Shown one piece after another: positions 7,898 to 15,973 of a stretch of 64,000 nt of DNA. Source of the stretch: a bacterium (GTDB lineage Bacteria; SAR324; XYD2-FULL-50-16); the NCBI GenBank assembly GCA_018829445.1, contig JAHJTV010000028.1, forward strand, positions 1-64,000, read 5' to 3'. Below the pieces are notes generated by a model that worked only from the letters and a program-made list of their open reading frames with translations, was not told the origin of the DNA and ran no database searches. Positions within the stretch are counted from its first letter, which is position 1. Each line of letters opens with the position of its first letter. The position numbers and the translations under genes were made by a program.

Positions 7898-7915
7898 GTT
7901 TCTATATATAGAAAC
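7898..7915. promoter_or_regulatory. Putative operator 3 (GTTTCT-N6-AGAAAC)
   Basis: GTTTCTATATATAGAAAC, a perfect palindrome; with flanking C and G it extends to 20 bp. Its centre is 65 bp from that of operator 2, which is 80 bp from operator 1. The rest of 7916-8108 shows nothing recognisable beyond a CGGGAAAA/TTTTCCCG long-range inverted repeat near 8047-8089. Confidence 0.55.
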
Positions 7916-8108
7916 GATACTCCCATGATAATATCTCTGTCAATCCCCTTGATGCAGATTTTCCATGTGATCTTTAATCAGTTATTTGGTTTTCTATTTC
8001 CGTACTGCTGAAGCCTTTTTGATCTTTCTATTATTGGATTAAGACCGGGAAAACTGCATCCGGTAAAACCTGCCTTTGCTTTTTCCCGATTGTTTTTACA
8101 GAAATGTC

Positions 8109-9074
8109 TTAAACCCCCGAGAACAATCGAGCAGCGTTTTCATACAACCATTTTCTTTTAACGGTTTCTTTCAGAGGCAGTTCCATAACCTGATCGGCTA
8201 GCTGTTTAACGGAAAGTCCCATGAACAGCCAGGTGGAACCAAAGATCACCTGATCCTGCAACACCGAATTACCATAGTGCAATAGAGATTCCCAGCCGGA
8301 ACCAGGCCTGGACATGTACTTTGGCATGTAGGAGGCAATATCAATATAGATATTGCTGTTTCTCCAGGCTACTGCCGTCATCTCCTGTACCCATGGCCAT
8401 CCTCCATGACCGGCGATCATTTTCAGATCAGGAAAATCCTGTGCCACAATATCCAAATAGATCGGTCGTTCCACCTCCATGGTCTGGGTGGAGTAATTAA
8501 TGGAGAGATGAAACCAAATGGGGATATTTAACTCCGAACAGACAGTATAAAGAGGATACATTTTTGCGTGATGCGGCGGAATACCGAACATGAATGGTCG
8601 GACAGCGATTCCCCGAAGTCCCAGCTGATAACTCCTTCTGATTTCTTTTACAGCTTCCATTCCCTTCATGGGGTCAATCCCTGCAAATCCCAGGAACTTA
8701 TCGGGATAACGTTTGACAATCTCGGCATAATAATCGTTGGGGAGGCCTTTTAATCCACTTGGAGTCTCTTCATCCAGGTTAAAGATAACCGCCTTTTCGA
8801 CCCCCATCTCATCCAGTTCCCGAATAAACTCATCAATGGGTCGGGTCAAGGGTTGAAACTTGGGTGCCAGGATCGTTTGCAACTCCTCTTCCGTCTTTGT
8901 AATTTTTAGCTGGTATAGCTCTTCTGCTTCCATCCCCAGCAGTGGGGCTATCCGGGGGCCGAACACATTCCTCAGGTAACCGGCCATCTGGGGTGGGAGA
9001 GATGTCACCAGATCCAGCATGACCTCTTGTGTCGGCAGATAACACAATGCATCAATAATCTTGTAATCAGTCAT
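8109..9074 (-). CDS. Amidohydrolase 2 family metal-dependent hydrolase/decarboxylase
   Basis: A 321-residue TIM-barrel protein of the amidohydrolase-2 (ACMSD/LigJ-like) group, with GFAGIDP, LGLRGIAVRPF, PIWFHLS, IAGHGGWPW and the C-terminal YENAARLF helix typical of the family. The classical N-terminal HxH metal motif is not evident (ALCYLP is found where HxH might be), so metal use may be altered. The start at 9074 (MTDYKIID) is chosen because the upstream extension to 9197 overlaps the preceding gene and is unlike the family. It follows the CoA-transferase B gene by 16 bp, in the same operon. Family members act on aromatic or ring-derived carboxylic acids; the substrate here is unknown. Confidence 0.82.
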   Translation of the reverse strand: MTDYKIIDALCYLPTQEVMLDLVTSLPPQMAGYLRNVFGPRIAPLLGMEAEELYQLKITKTEEELQTILAPKFQPLTRPIDEFIRELDEMGVEKAVIFNLDEETPSGLKGLPNDYYAEIVKRYPDKFLGFAGIDPMKGMEAVKEIRRSYQLGLRGIAVRPFMFGIPPHHAKMYPLYTVCSELNIPIWFHLSINYSTQTMEVERPIYLDIVAQDFPDLKMIAGHGGWPWVQEMTAVAWRNSNIYIDIASYMPKYMSRPGSGWESLLHYGNSVLQDQVIFGSTWLFMGLSVKQLADQVMELPLKETVKRKWLYENAARLFSGV

Positions 9075-9090
9075 ATTTTTTCTTTTTTGT

Positions 9091-9927
9091 TTAGGGTTTC
9101 TGGACAGAGCCTGCTTGTGCTTTTTCCAGCAATTGAAATACACGGTTGATAAGGGTTTCCATCTGCAACGCTCTTCCCATGGAGATCTCCGGGGCAAAAT
9201 TGCGGACGATGTCTATTTCCTCTTTTGTGGGCAGTGGGGTTTGGGTCAGGTTCTCGGTAATTTTGAGATCCCAGGGCACTGACGCCTTAATATCGTCCAG
9301 CTCCACTCCCGGGTGGATTTCAGCAAGGTAGATCTCTTTACTTTCTTTCTCGAATTTAAACACGCCTTTGTTGCTGATGAGAACATGGGGGCCGGAATCT
9401 TCGGGCATGCCTTCTTCATATCTTGAGTTACCACCGTACAGATACCCGGGTGAGGTAAAATAATCAAGCTTTTCCACAAACTCTCCCCCCAGCATGGTGA
9501 GAATGGTTCTGCTGGAATAGCCGACAAATTCCGGGGCTCCACCGGCGCCTGTCATCCTGAACTCATAATTATCGGAATCACCGATATAGCTGCTGTTCAT
9601 GTTGCCGAATTTATCGATCTGCCCGACGCCCAGAAAACTGACATCAACGTAACCGCGGTTTAATACCGTGGTAAATATATCGGTCATGTCGCAGGAATAG
9701 GTAAATCCCCGTGTGCAACTGGGATCGGCGATATGTATCGGGACCTTGAACGGTTCGATTCCCAGCAATCCTGCTTCAGTTAGAATAACCAGATTGGGAG
9801 CGTGGGTGCGTTTAGCCAGGACCCCGGCACCCATGGCAATCCCCTGACCAATCACCACCATTTCACCGTCTTTAATCTCTTTTGCCGCCCGCGATAGAAT
9901 CAGTTCGGATATTGTATAATCAGCCAT
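9091..9927 (-). CDS. CoA-transferase family subunit B (glutaconate CoA-transferase/IpdB-like)
   Basis: A 278-residue beta-type subunit of a family I CoA-transferase. Such enzymes move CoA between carboxylic acids; the related IpdAB pair of actinobacteria opens the last ring in steroid degradation. Visible motifs: DGEMVVIGQGIAMGAG, ILTEAGLLG (E51 sits where class-I enzymes carry the catalytic Glu, though the usual ENG is EAG here) and the glycine-rich FRMTGAGGAPEF. AAGGAGG about 8 nt before the ATG is a strong ribosome-binding site, and the start overlaps the end of subunit A by 8 nt, so the two are translationally coupled. Whether it is a transferase or an IpdB-like hydrolase cannot be told from sequence alone. 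Confidence 0.85.
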   Translation of the reverse strand: MADYTISELILSRAAKEIKDGEMVVIGQGIAMGAGVLAKRTHAPNLVILTEAGLLGIEPFKVPIHIADPSCTRGFTYSCDMTDIFTTVLNRGYVDVSFLGVGQIDKFGNMNSSYIGDSDNYEFRMTGAGGAPEFVGYSSRTILTMLGGEFVEKLDYFTSPGYLYGGNSRYEEGMPEDSGPHVLISNKGVFKFEKESKEIYLAEIHPGVELDDIKASVPWDLKITENLTQTPLPTKEEIDIVRNFAPEISMGRALQMETLINRVFQLLEKAQAGSVQKP

Positions 9928-10996
9928 TGATCAATCCTCCTTTCTCTTTCAACATATTGGTAAATTGCTCCATATTCATTCCCAGTTGCTTGGAGAAACC
10001 CTCATCATCCCAGGTTCGGGTAAAGGTAAAACCATAATCAGCCGGTTTACTGAGAAATGGTTGCGCTTTGAGCGCATCCAGCGTGTCATCTCCGTATAGA
10101 TCACGATAATGACGAATGTACTCTTGTCGATCCTTCATTCCGAAAATCCATTCGTTCATCCAGGCATCCATGCTTTCCTCAGCTCCGGTGGAACCGAAAA
10201 AGATAGCCCTGAAGATGGTGTCACTGTCGTAATGGCCTGCCAGCTCGGTGGGATGAGCTCCCCATGGACACTCCACAACGGCACAGACCTTGTGTGATGG
10301 AACAATTGTCAGGTGTGGGGCTGACATGATCACCTCGGCATCCACAATCTCTTCGGCAGAGAGAATGACCTTTTTTGACGCCAGGGCAGCCCATTTGCTG
10401 TTTATCATGGCTCCCCACAGCTGTCCGTTGCCTGCTTTATCTGCCCGCTGCACATGCATCAGGGCAAAATCGGGATTGTACCCCTTAACCACCAGGGTTC
10501 GATCGCCGGTAAAAGGATCGATGGTTTCCCCAAAACACTGATCGCCCAGGAATCCCTGTTTTTGCACCACATCGGTGGAACGTATACCGGACATCACGGG
10601 AATAAAGGGATATCCCATGGCCCCTGCTTTCATAGTAGAAAGCAGGGTGTGATTGGTCATCTCCTCAACCTCAACCCTCTCCTCTTTCATGGCGCGATCC
10701 AGGGGTGTTACCAACCGTCTGCCTCCCGCTCGAAAATTATACGCCATAACCAGGCGATCGATGACCCTGCCGCCTAAGAGCTGGTCGATCTCTTCAATTC
10801 CTCCCTGTTGAAACACCATCAGGTTTTTCTTCCGTTGCCGGATCAACTCATGGGACAGTGCCAGGGGCATTGAATAGAGACAGTTTGCAAAGACAAAAGA
10901 ATCCCCGTCTTTGACAAACTGCTCCACCGCCTCTCTGGCCGTCATTCTTTTATCCTTATCCATATATTTCTGCATGGCAGACTCCGTTTGGTTCAT
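9920..10996 (-). CDS. CoA-transferase family subunit A (glutaconate CoA-transferase/IpdA-like)
   Basis: A 358-residue alpha-type subunit that pairs with the B subunit encoded next. Features: the N-terminal KRMTAREAVEQFVKDGDSF segment, GGIEEIDQLLGGRVIDRLVMAY, MGYPFIPV and NPDFALMHVQRADKAGNGQLWG, all characteristic of the alpha subunits of family I CoA-transferases. The C-terminal extension after about residue 270 (DAWMNEWIFGMKDRQEYIRHY) is as in GctA/IpdA. The start ATG has only a weak ribosome-binding site; internal Met8 or Met12 are possible. First gene of the A-B-amidohydrolase operon, with the AraC-family gene 224 bp upstream on the same strand. Confidence 0.85.
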   Translation of the reverse strand: MNQTESAMQKYMDKDKRMTAREAVEQFVKDGDSFVFANCLYSMPLALSHELIRQRKKNLMVFQQGGIEEIDQLLGGRVIDRLVMAYNFRAGGRRLVTPLDRAMKEERVEVEEMTNHTLLSTMKAGAMGYPFIPVMSGIRSTDVVQKQGFLGDQCFGETIDPFTGDRTLVVKGYNPDFALMHVQRADKAGNGQLWGAMINSKWAALASKKVILSAEEIVDAEVIMSAPHLTIVPSHKVCAVVECPWGAHPTELAGHYDSDTIFRAIFFGSTGAEESMDAWMNEWIFGMKDRQEYIRHYRDLYGDDTLDALKAQPFLSKPADYGFTFTRTWDDEGFSKQLGMNMEQFTNMLKEKGGLING

Positions 10997-11220
10997 TCTT
11001 GATTTTTTGCATGAGACTCTCGAGATGTCGCAATGACTCCTCTAAATTTTTTCTAACCCTATGGTTTTTATGGGAGAAACTCAAGGATTTTAGGGTGCAA
11101 TAAGCGGACGTTTCGGTGCAATCATATGGATTGATCAGGGAGGAGTGGCAATAAACAATGGCATGGAGGAAGAAGACTGAGATACGGCTTCCTTTCCTTT
11201 CTTGTTTAAACAGCAGGGGA

Positions 11221-12225
11221 TCAGAAATATCTGCGATATTCCAGTGGTGTTAAGCCATACCAGCGTTTAAATGCTTTGGGGAAACAGGATTGATTGGTAA
11301 AACCTAAAAGGTTGGCAATCTGTAGTATGGAAAAACCACTATTTTTAAGATAGTCCACTGCAAGATTCTTTCTAATATCAGCAAGGATATCCTGAAAAGA
11401 GGTTCCTTCGGCTGAGAGTTTTCTGTTCAAAGTCCATCGGCTCATGCGAAAACGATCGGAGACCATCTCAATATCGATTTTTCCCTGATGCAGGTGCTTG
11501 AGGATGACCGCCCTCACCTGTTCCTGAAATGTTTGTGCAATCTGGTGATCTGGAAGAAGCAACTCGATATGACTGCTTAGAATCTCTTTGATTTCGGAGT
11601 TATAATGACAGCACTGATATTCCAGATACTCGGTTTTAAAGACGATGGCATTTTCGAAATGGTTAAAAAACAGGGGGCAACGAAAAATCCTTTGGTACTG
11701 ATCAGTATAGGAGACTGGTGGATGACAAAACCGCATCTCCAATGGTCGAATTTCCCTCCCGGATAATTGCCTGACAAAGGTGATGGTGGTGGCAAAAAAT
11801 TTTTCCACCAGCAGGTGCCGTATCCCTTCAGGAGCTTGTACATCAAAAATGATAAAGATCCGGTCTTTTTCCAACCGCGTTTCCACGCGAGTCAGTTCCC
11901 TGGAAACGGGATAGTAACGACACAGGGGCTCGATCATCTCTCCCAGATTGCAGCAGTTCATAATAATATTGCCGAATATTCCCAGGCTTCGCGGGCTGGT
12001 ATTCTCCCCAATCCGCAAGGCAAAGGCGGGGTCTGCGACCGATTCGTTTGCTGCCTGGCAGATTTGGAAGGTCGGCCAGATGGGCAAACGCTCATCGGAA
12101 TAATCCAGTCGGCTTCGCTCCAGTCCGGTAATAGTCTCCAGCCTTTCCGGGGACATTCCCATCTGCACAATCAGCTCAAAATCATTTTTAACCACGGCTT
12201 TGGAAACCGTCGGTGAACGCCTCAT
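11221..12225 (-). CDS. AraC-family transcriptional regulator
   Basis: A 334-residue regulator. Residues 1-190 match the arabinose-binding-like N-terminal domain (PF12625-type) of the OruR/ArgR subgroup, for example DPAFALRIGENTSPRSLGIFGNIIMNC. Residues about 235-334 are the double helix-turn-helix AraC DNA-binding domain, ending SILQIANLLGFTNQSCFPKAFKRWYGLTPLEYRR. Location and orientation upstream of the CoA-transferase/amidohydrolase genes suggest that it activates them in response to a pathway compound; this is inference. It is divergent from the LysE-type exporter gene, so the 530-bp spacer could also carry its sites. Confidence 0.9.
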   Translation of the reverse strand: MRRSPTVSKAVVKNDFELIVQMGMSPERLETITGLERSRLDYSDERLPIWPTFQICQAANESVADPAFALRIGENTSPRSLGIFGNIIMNCCNLGEMIEPLCRYYPVSRELTRVETRLEKDRIFIIFDVQAPEGIRHLLVEKFFATTITFVRQLSGREIRPLEMRFCHPPVSYTDQYQRIFRCPLFFNHFENAIVFKTEYLEYQCCHYNSEIKEILSSHIELLLPDHQIAQTFQEQVRAVILKHLHQGKIDIEMVSDRFRMSRWTLNRKLSAEGTSFQDILADIRKNLAVDYLKNSGFSILQIANLLGFTNQSCFPKAFKRWYGLTPLEYRRYF

Positions 12226-12755
12226 GGTTCTTCCTATTTAGTACCTTATCAGTTATTTTGTTCGTTTTTTTTGGCAGAAAATGACTTTTAGGTTCTTATC
12301 CAGTCTATCTGGGTTTGGTATTGACAGCTTTGACTTTTTTGTCCTCTATCAGAATCGGACTGTCTAATCAATCCCAAATATTACCAATAAGTCCTGATAA
12401 GGTGCTTTAGGGGACACCCTTTTTTATAAGAAAAACACAATCTTTTTCCCCGCTTTAATCGATATAAAGGCATAAGAACCGTGATGACCCAGTTTTAAAA
12501 AACTGCTGATAAAGTGGAATTAATTCAATTGATCAGAAATTATCGATCCTTTATACTCTTTTTGTATTACCGATACGGAAACAGGATAAGAAAGGGAGAG
12601 CAAAGGATCAGGTCAAAATTCTGTCCATAGATCCTCTTTGTATATCCCATTCGGTTCCAAACAATCTAAAAAACCTTCCGTAAAACACCCTGCTGCAAAA
12701 TGGAGCATTGTCAGGGAAAAGTTCACATTGCCGATAAAAAAATTGAGGATCAAAA
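12226..12755. repeat. Non-coding divergent spacer with MITE-like inverted repeat
   Basis: No gene is seen. CCTATTTAGTACCTTATCAG at 12233-12252 and CTGATAAGGTGCTTTAGG at 12394-12411 are imperfect inverted repeats that bound a roughly 180-bp segment, resembling a small non-autonomous element. A CAGTTTT/AAAACTG palindrome sits at 12490-12505, and AAAGGATC...GATCCTCTTT forms another possible stem near 12602-12640. The spacer separates the AraC regulator and the LysE-type exporter, so promoters for both must lie here, but none is clear. Confidence 0.45.
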
Positions 12756-13394
12756 ATGTTTGGAGTAGATAATATACTTGTTTTTTTGGGAGCCGGAATT
12801 CTTTTAAACTTGTACCCCGGCCCCGATACGCTTTACATTGTGGGAAGAAGTATCAGTCAGGGAAGATTATCCGGGATCTCCGCAGTCCTGGGCATCAGTT
12901 CGGGATCAATCGTTCATACCTTGGCCGGAGCTTTCGGCTTTTCCGCTATCTTGTCGACATCGGCTCATGCTTTTTTGATCATCAAGTATCTTGGGGCGGC
13001 TTATTTGATATTTCAGGGGATACAGATGATTTTCCAAAAGGCGAGTGATTCCCCGATGCCGGAACATAACAAGGGATCTGCCAGGTACTTTGAAATTTAC
13101 CGGCGAGGTGCGTTGACCAATGTTCTTAATCCCAAGGTGGCTTTGTTTTTTCTTGCCTTTCTGCCCCAATTCATATCGGCGTCAAGCCCCAATAAAGCCC
13201 TGTCTTTTCTGTTTCTGGGGGCCATCTTTATTACGACCGGTACCATCTGGTGTTTAATGGTTGCTATATTTTCCTCATTTGTCAGCCGACGTCTTCGATC
13301 TAATTCATCGATTACTCGATGGATGTTAAAAATAAACGGGATTCTGTATACTGCCCTGGGCGTGAGGCTTGCCGCAGTTGATCTTGAGTTTTAA
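12756..13394 (+). CDS. LysE/RhtB-family amino-acid exporter
   Basis: A 212-residue inner-membrane protein with about six hydrophobic segments. The N-terminal GAGILLNLYPGPDTLYIVGRSISQG is the LysE/RhtB signature (N-x-x-PGP), and the middle GALTNVLNPKVALFFLAFLPQF is equally diagnostic. Members export amino acids such as lysine, threonine or homoserine lactone; the substrate cannot be predicted. GAGG about 8 nt upstream supports the ATG. The gene stands alone; a palindromic MITE-like element lies just beyond its stop. Confidence 0.92.
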   Translation: MFGVDNILVFLGAGILLNLYPGPDTLYIVGRSISQGRLSGISAVLGISSGSIVHTLAGAFGFSAILSTSAHAFLIIKYLGAAYLIFQGIQMIFQKASDSPMPEHNKGSARYFEIYRRGALTNVLNPKVALFFLAFLPQFISASSPNKALSFLFLGAIFITTGTIWCLMVAIFSSFVSRRLRSNSSITRWMLKINGILYTALGVRLAAVDLEF

Positions 13395-13425
13395 CCCTGA
13401 CTGTCTAATGTATTTGATGTTGTAT

Positions 13426-13564
13426 TTGGGGACGTTGTTGACTATGTATACTAACTCAGTTTGGCCACAACCTATAATGTTTTATAAGACCTCATAACCA
13501 GGAATTTTGAGCTTGTCAATGTTAGTGTTAAATCGTTTGTATACATAGTCAACAACGTCCCCAA
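13426..13564. mobile_element. MITE-like element with 25-bp perfect terminal inverted repeats
   Basis: Positions 13426-13450 and 13540-13564 are perfect inverted repeats (outer end TTGGGGACGTTGTTGACTAT) enclosing an 89-nt non-coding interior. The right end, starting at 13529, recurs twice in tandem at 18061-18148. No transposase gene is present in the window, so this is a non-autonomous or remnant element. No target-site duplication is obvious. Confidence 0.7.
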
Positions 13565-13671
13565 TTATCTATTATTCTGCTTAGGAGCAGGCAAATGTTT
13601 GCAAGATCGCTTTTAACTTGGTTGACTTCAAAAAACCAAATTCTTATCGCCTCACCTTATCTAAGTCTTCC

Positions 13672-14430
13672 CTAGCCCACCAGGTATTTTTTTAGGACAT
13701 GCGAATAGTATCGGCTGGAAATCACCTTATATCCATCGATCAGTTCAATCTCGAACCTTGCTGATCCCAGTGATCTAAATGATTTTATGGACTTGTAGGC
13801 GATGATGGTTGACCGGTGTACCCTGATAAAAGTAGACGGATCCAGTTTCTCTTCCAACTCCTGGAGCGTGAAATTAACAATGCTGTCGATGCCCTTTGAC
13901 CTCAAGTAGCAATATTTATCTTCTGTAAAAAACAGATCCACCTCTGGCTCCTCTATGATTATCCACTTTTTCCCCATCTTGAGAACGAATCGCTTAATGT
14001 AACCCGTTAGCGGATTGGATTGCCGTTGGCTTGTTGGAAGGTTTTCTCTATGTTTGAGAAACCTGTTTTCAAGACTCTCCAACTTGGAAACCGAATTTTG
14101 CAGTTGAGATAGTTTTACGGGTTTTAAAAGGTAATCAATAGCCAAGCTTTCAAAGGCTCTTAGGGCGTACTGGTCATAGGCCGTAACAAAAATGATCAAT
14201 GGCAGGATATTGGAAGGAATCTGTTGAATCAATTCAAAGCCGTTTAATCCTGGCATTTGAATATCCAGAAATAGTAAATCTGGGTTGAGTTCCCCAATCA
14301 GTTCAATGCAGGTGAAGGGATTATCGGCTTCAGCAATAAGATCCACCGAGTCCACCTGGAAAAGCAATTTCTTAAGCCGGTTTCGAGCTAACTCTTCATC
14401 ATCAACCAGGATGGACCTATACATTCCCAT
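13672..14430 (-). CDS. LytTR-family response regulator
   Basis: A 252-residue regulator. Receiver domain 1-125 with acidic pocket D10, D11 and phosphoacceptor D56 (LLFLDIQMPGLNG), then conserved T (FVTAYD) and K (LLKPVK). Residues about 148-250 form a LytTR DNA-binding domain (RVHRSTIIAYKSIKSF). AGGAG about 8 nt upstream supports the ATG at 14430. It overlaps the end of the sensor kinase gene by 14 nt, so the two are coupled and form a cognate LytS/LytR-type pair that would control transcription of unknown targets. Confidence 0.93.
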   Translation of the reverse strand: MGMYRSILVDDEELARNRLKKLLFQVDSVDLIAEADNPFTCIELIGELNPDLLFLDIQMPGLNGFELIQQIPSNILPLIIFVTAYDQYALRAFESLAIDYLLKPVKLSQLQNSVSKLESLENRFLKHRENLPTSQRQSNPLTGYIKRFVLKMGKKWIIIEEPEVDLFFTEDKYCYLRSKGIDSIVNFTLQELEEKLDPSTFIRVHRSTIIAYKSIKSFRSLGSARFEIELIDGYKVISSRYYSHVLKKYLVG

Positions 14431-15754
14431 ATTTAAAACTCCTGATATTTTTTATGGTAATTACAGCAATTGCACCCTCTTGATGTGTCGTTAGGTTTAA
14501 TTCTGCTGCATTCCCATAGACAAGATTCAACCGCTTACACACATTTTTTATCCCTATATTCTCTCCCTTAGAAGCCTCAGACAAGGGATAATTTTCATCA
14601 ATAGTTAAGATATCTTCTACAATTACTACTAGATCCGTATCACCTTTAATATCAATAACAATCTTTCCTCCCAACACAGAAGTGTTGATTCCATGTAAAA
14701 TTGCGTTCTCAACCAGCGGTTCGATCACAAGGCAGGGAATAAATATGGTATCCAACGGTTGCGAGGAAGAGATCGAGAATTTAAGATTCTTCCCCAAGCG
14801 CACCGATTCTATGTTAAGATAGTTCCGGATCAATTCCAGTTCTTCACCCAGGGTCCACCACCCTTTTCTGCTGGCTCCCAGTATCTTGCGAAACAGCTCC
14901 GACACCTCAATCGTCAAATTTTCCGCCCGTTCAGGGCTGGCAGAGATCAAGCTGGCCAGACTATTCAGGGTATTAAACAAAAAATGTGGATTAATCTGCG
15001 CCTGTAATGCCTTAAGTTCAGCCAGATACCGCATAGATTCCTCTGTCAGCAGATTCACTTTTTCATCCATAAAAAGCTTAACCAGGATGGCAAATCCTGC
15101 CAGCACCATTACTATCTCAATGATAGTGGCGATCTGGAGACTTAAGCGTATGAGTCCTGTTTTTTCATCTACCGGATCCAGGGACAGTTTTGTATTTATA
15201 CTGCCCAATCCTTTGCCGTCAAATATCAATGGAGTTGTCACACTCAGAAAGCGTTTCTCTTTCTGAAATCCCCCAAAAGATGCAGACTTATCAGAAATCG
15301 GGTGGGCATCGTTCTCATCATCTTCATCATTGTCCTCTTCCACACCGATAAACACAACCGGCTTGCCGTATTTGAGAGACGACAGGAGGTTTTCATGCTC
15401 CTCCTCCGATGTTTCTTCGATATTACCGGGTTCGTTACTGGCTACAATTATTGAACCATCCCCTTCCAATAGCATAATATTCAATTCTATGAATTTAATA
15501 TTACTTTCGCTGGAAGTGGTAAACCTGTCGATTCTGGCTTGCAAACCGGAAGTATTTTCAAGATCTTCACGCGAGACAATACTTGCCGACAGGATATGGG
15601 ACAACAGAATCCCTTCGCGCTGAAGATTAAAGGTAGAAAACTCTTCGAATTGTTTCAGATTGTAGAATGCCAGGGTAGTGCTTGCAATGATGACGAGTAG
15701 GATCACCATGATCGCGTAGCGCATCTGTTTTAGATAACCTAAGATATTCTGCAT
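14417..15754 (-). CDS. LytS/YehU-type sensor histidine kinase
   Basis: A 445-residue inner-membrane kinase. TM1 about 12-31, an extracytoplasmic sensor region about 32-205, TM2 about 206-229, then a His_kinase domain with the phosphoacceptor in ALQAQINPHFLFNTLNSL (H257) and an HATPase domain (N-box VENAILHGI, G-box NIGIKNV). The sensor region contains a very acidic run, EEDNDEDDENDAH (139-151), that could bind cations or serve as a flexible loop. It overlaps the response regulator gene downstream. Divergent from the phosphoesterase lipoprotein gene. Confidence 0.92.
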   Translation of the reverse strand: MQNILGYLKQMRYAIMVILLVIIASTTLAFYNLKQFEEFSTFNLQREGILLSHILSASIVSREDLENTSGLQARIDRFTTSSESNIKFIELNIMLLEGDGSIIVASNEPGNIEETSEEEHENLLSSLKYGKPVVFIGVEEDNDEDDENDAHPISDKSASFGGFQKEKRFLSVTTPLIFDGKGLGSINTKLSLDPVDEKTGLIRLSLQIATIIEIVMVLAGFAILVKLFMDEKVNLLTEESMRYLAELKALQAQINPHFLFNTLNSLASLISASPERAENLTIEVSELFRKILGASRKGWWTLGEELELIRNYLNIESVRLGKNLKFSISSSQPLDTIFIPCLVIEPLVENAILHGINTSVLGGKIVIDIKGDTDLVVIVEDILTIDENYPLSEASKGENIGIKNVCKRLNLVYGNAAELNLTTHQEGAIAVITIKNIRSFKYGNV

Positions 15755-15973
15755 TGATTACTCCATTTATGTCCCACTGTACTCCAAACAGATTGCACCA
15801 AAACGATTTTTTCCCCAGTAGCACAAAATTCATGACGAATGACACTCACCCCGTTTTTTGAGTGCCCGATCCCATTCATAATTGAACCAATTCCGATTTC
15901 AGAAGATCATAATAAGTAGTAACCCCCTTAATGCCAAACTGTACAGCCAATCCTGTTTTAATAAAAGGGTTAG

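Noticed and set aside
7820..8011. 63-codon plus-strand frame
   Set aside because: Begins inside the 44-bp palindrome and runs through the operator region; no ribosome-binding site.
9075..9197. N-terminal extension of the amidohydrolase
   Set aside because: Those 41 codons lie almost entirely inside the CoA-transferase B gene in another frame and are highly basic, unlike the family.
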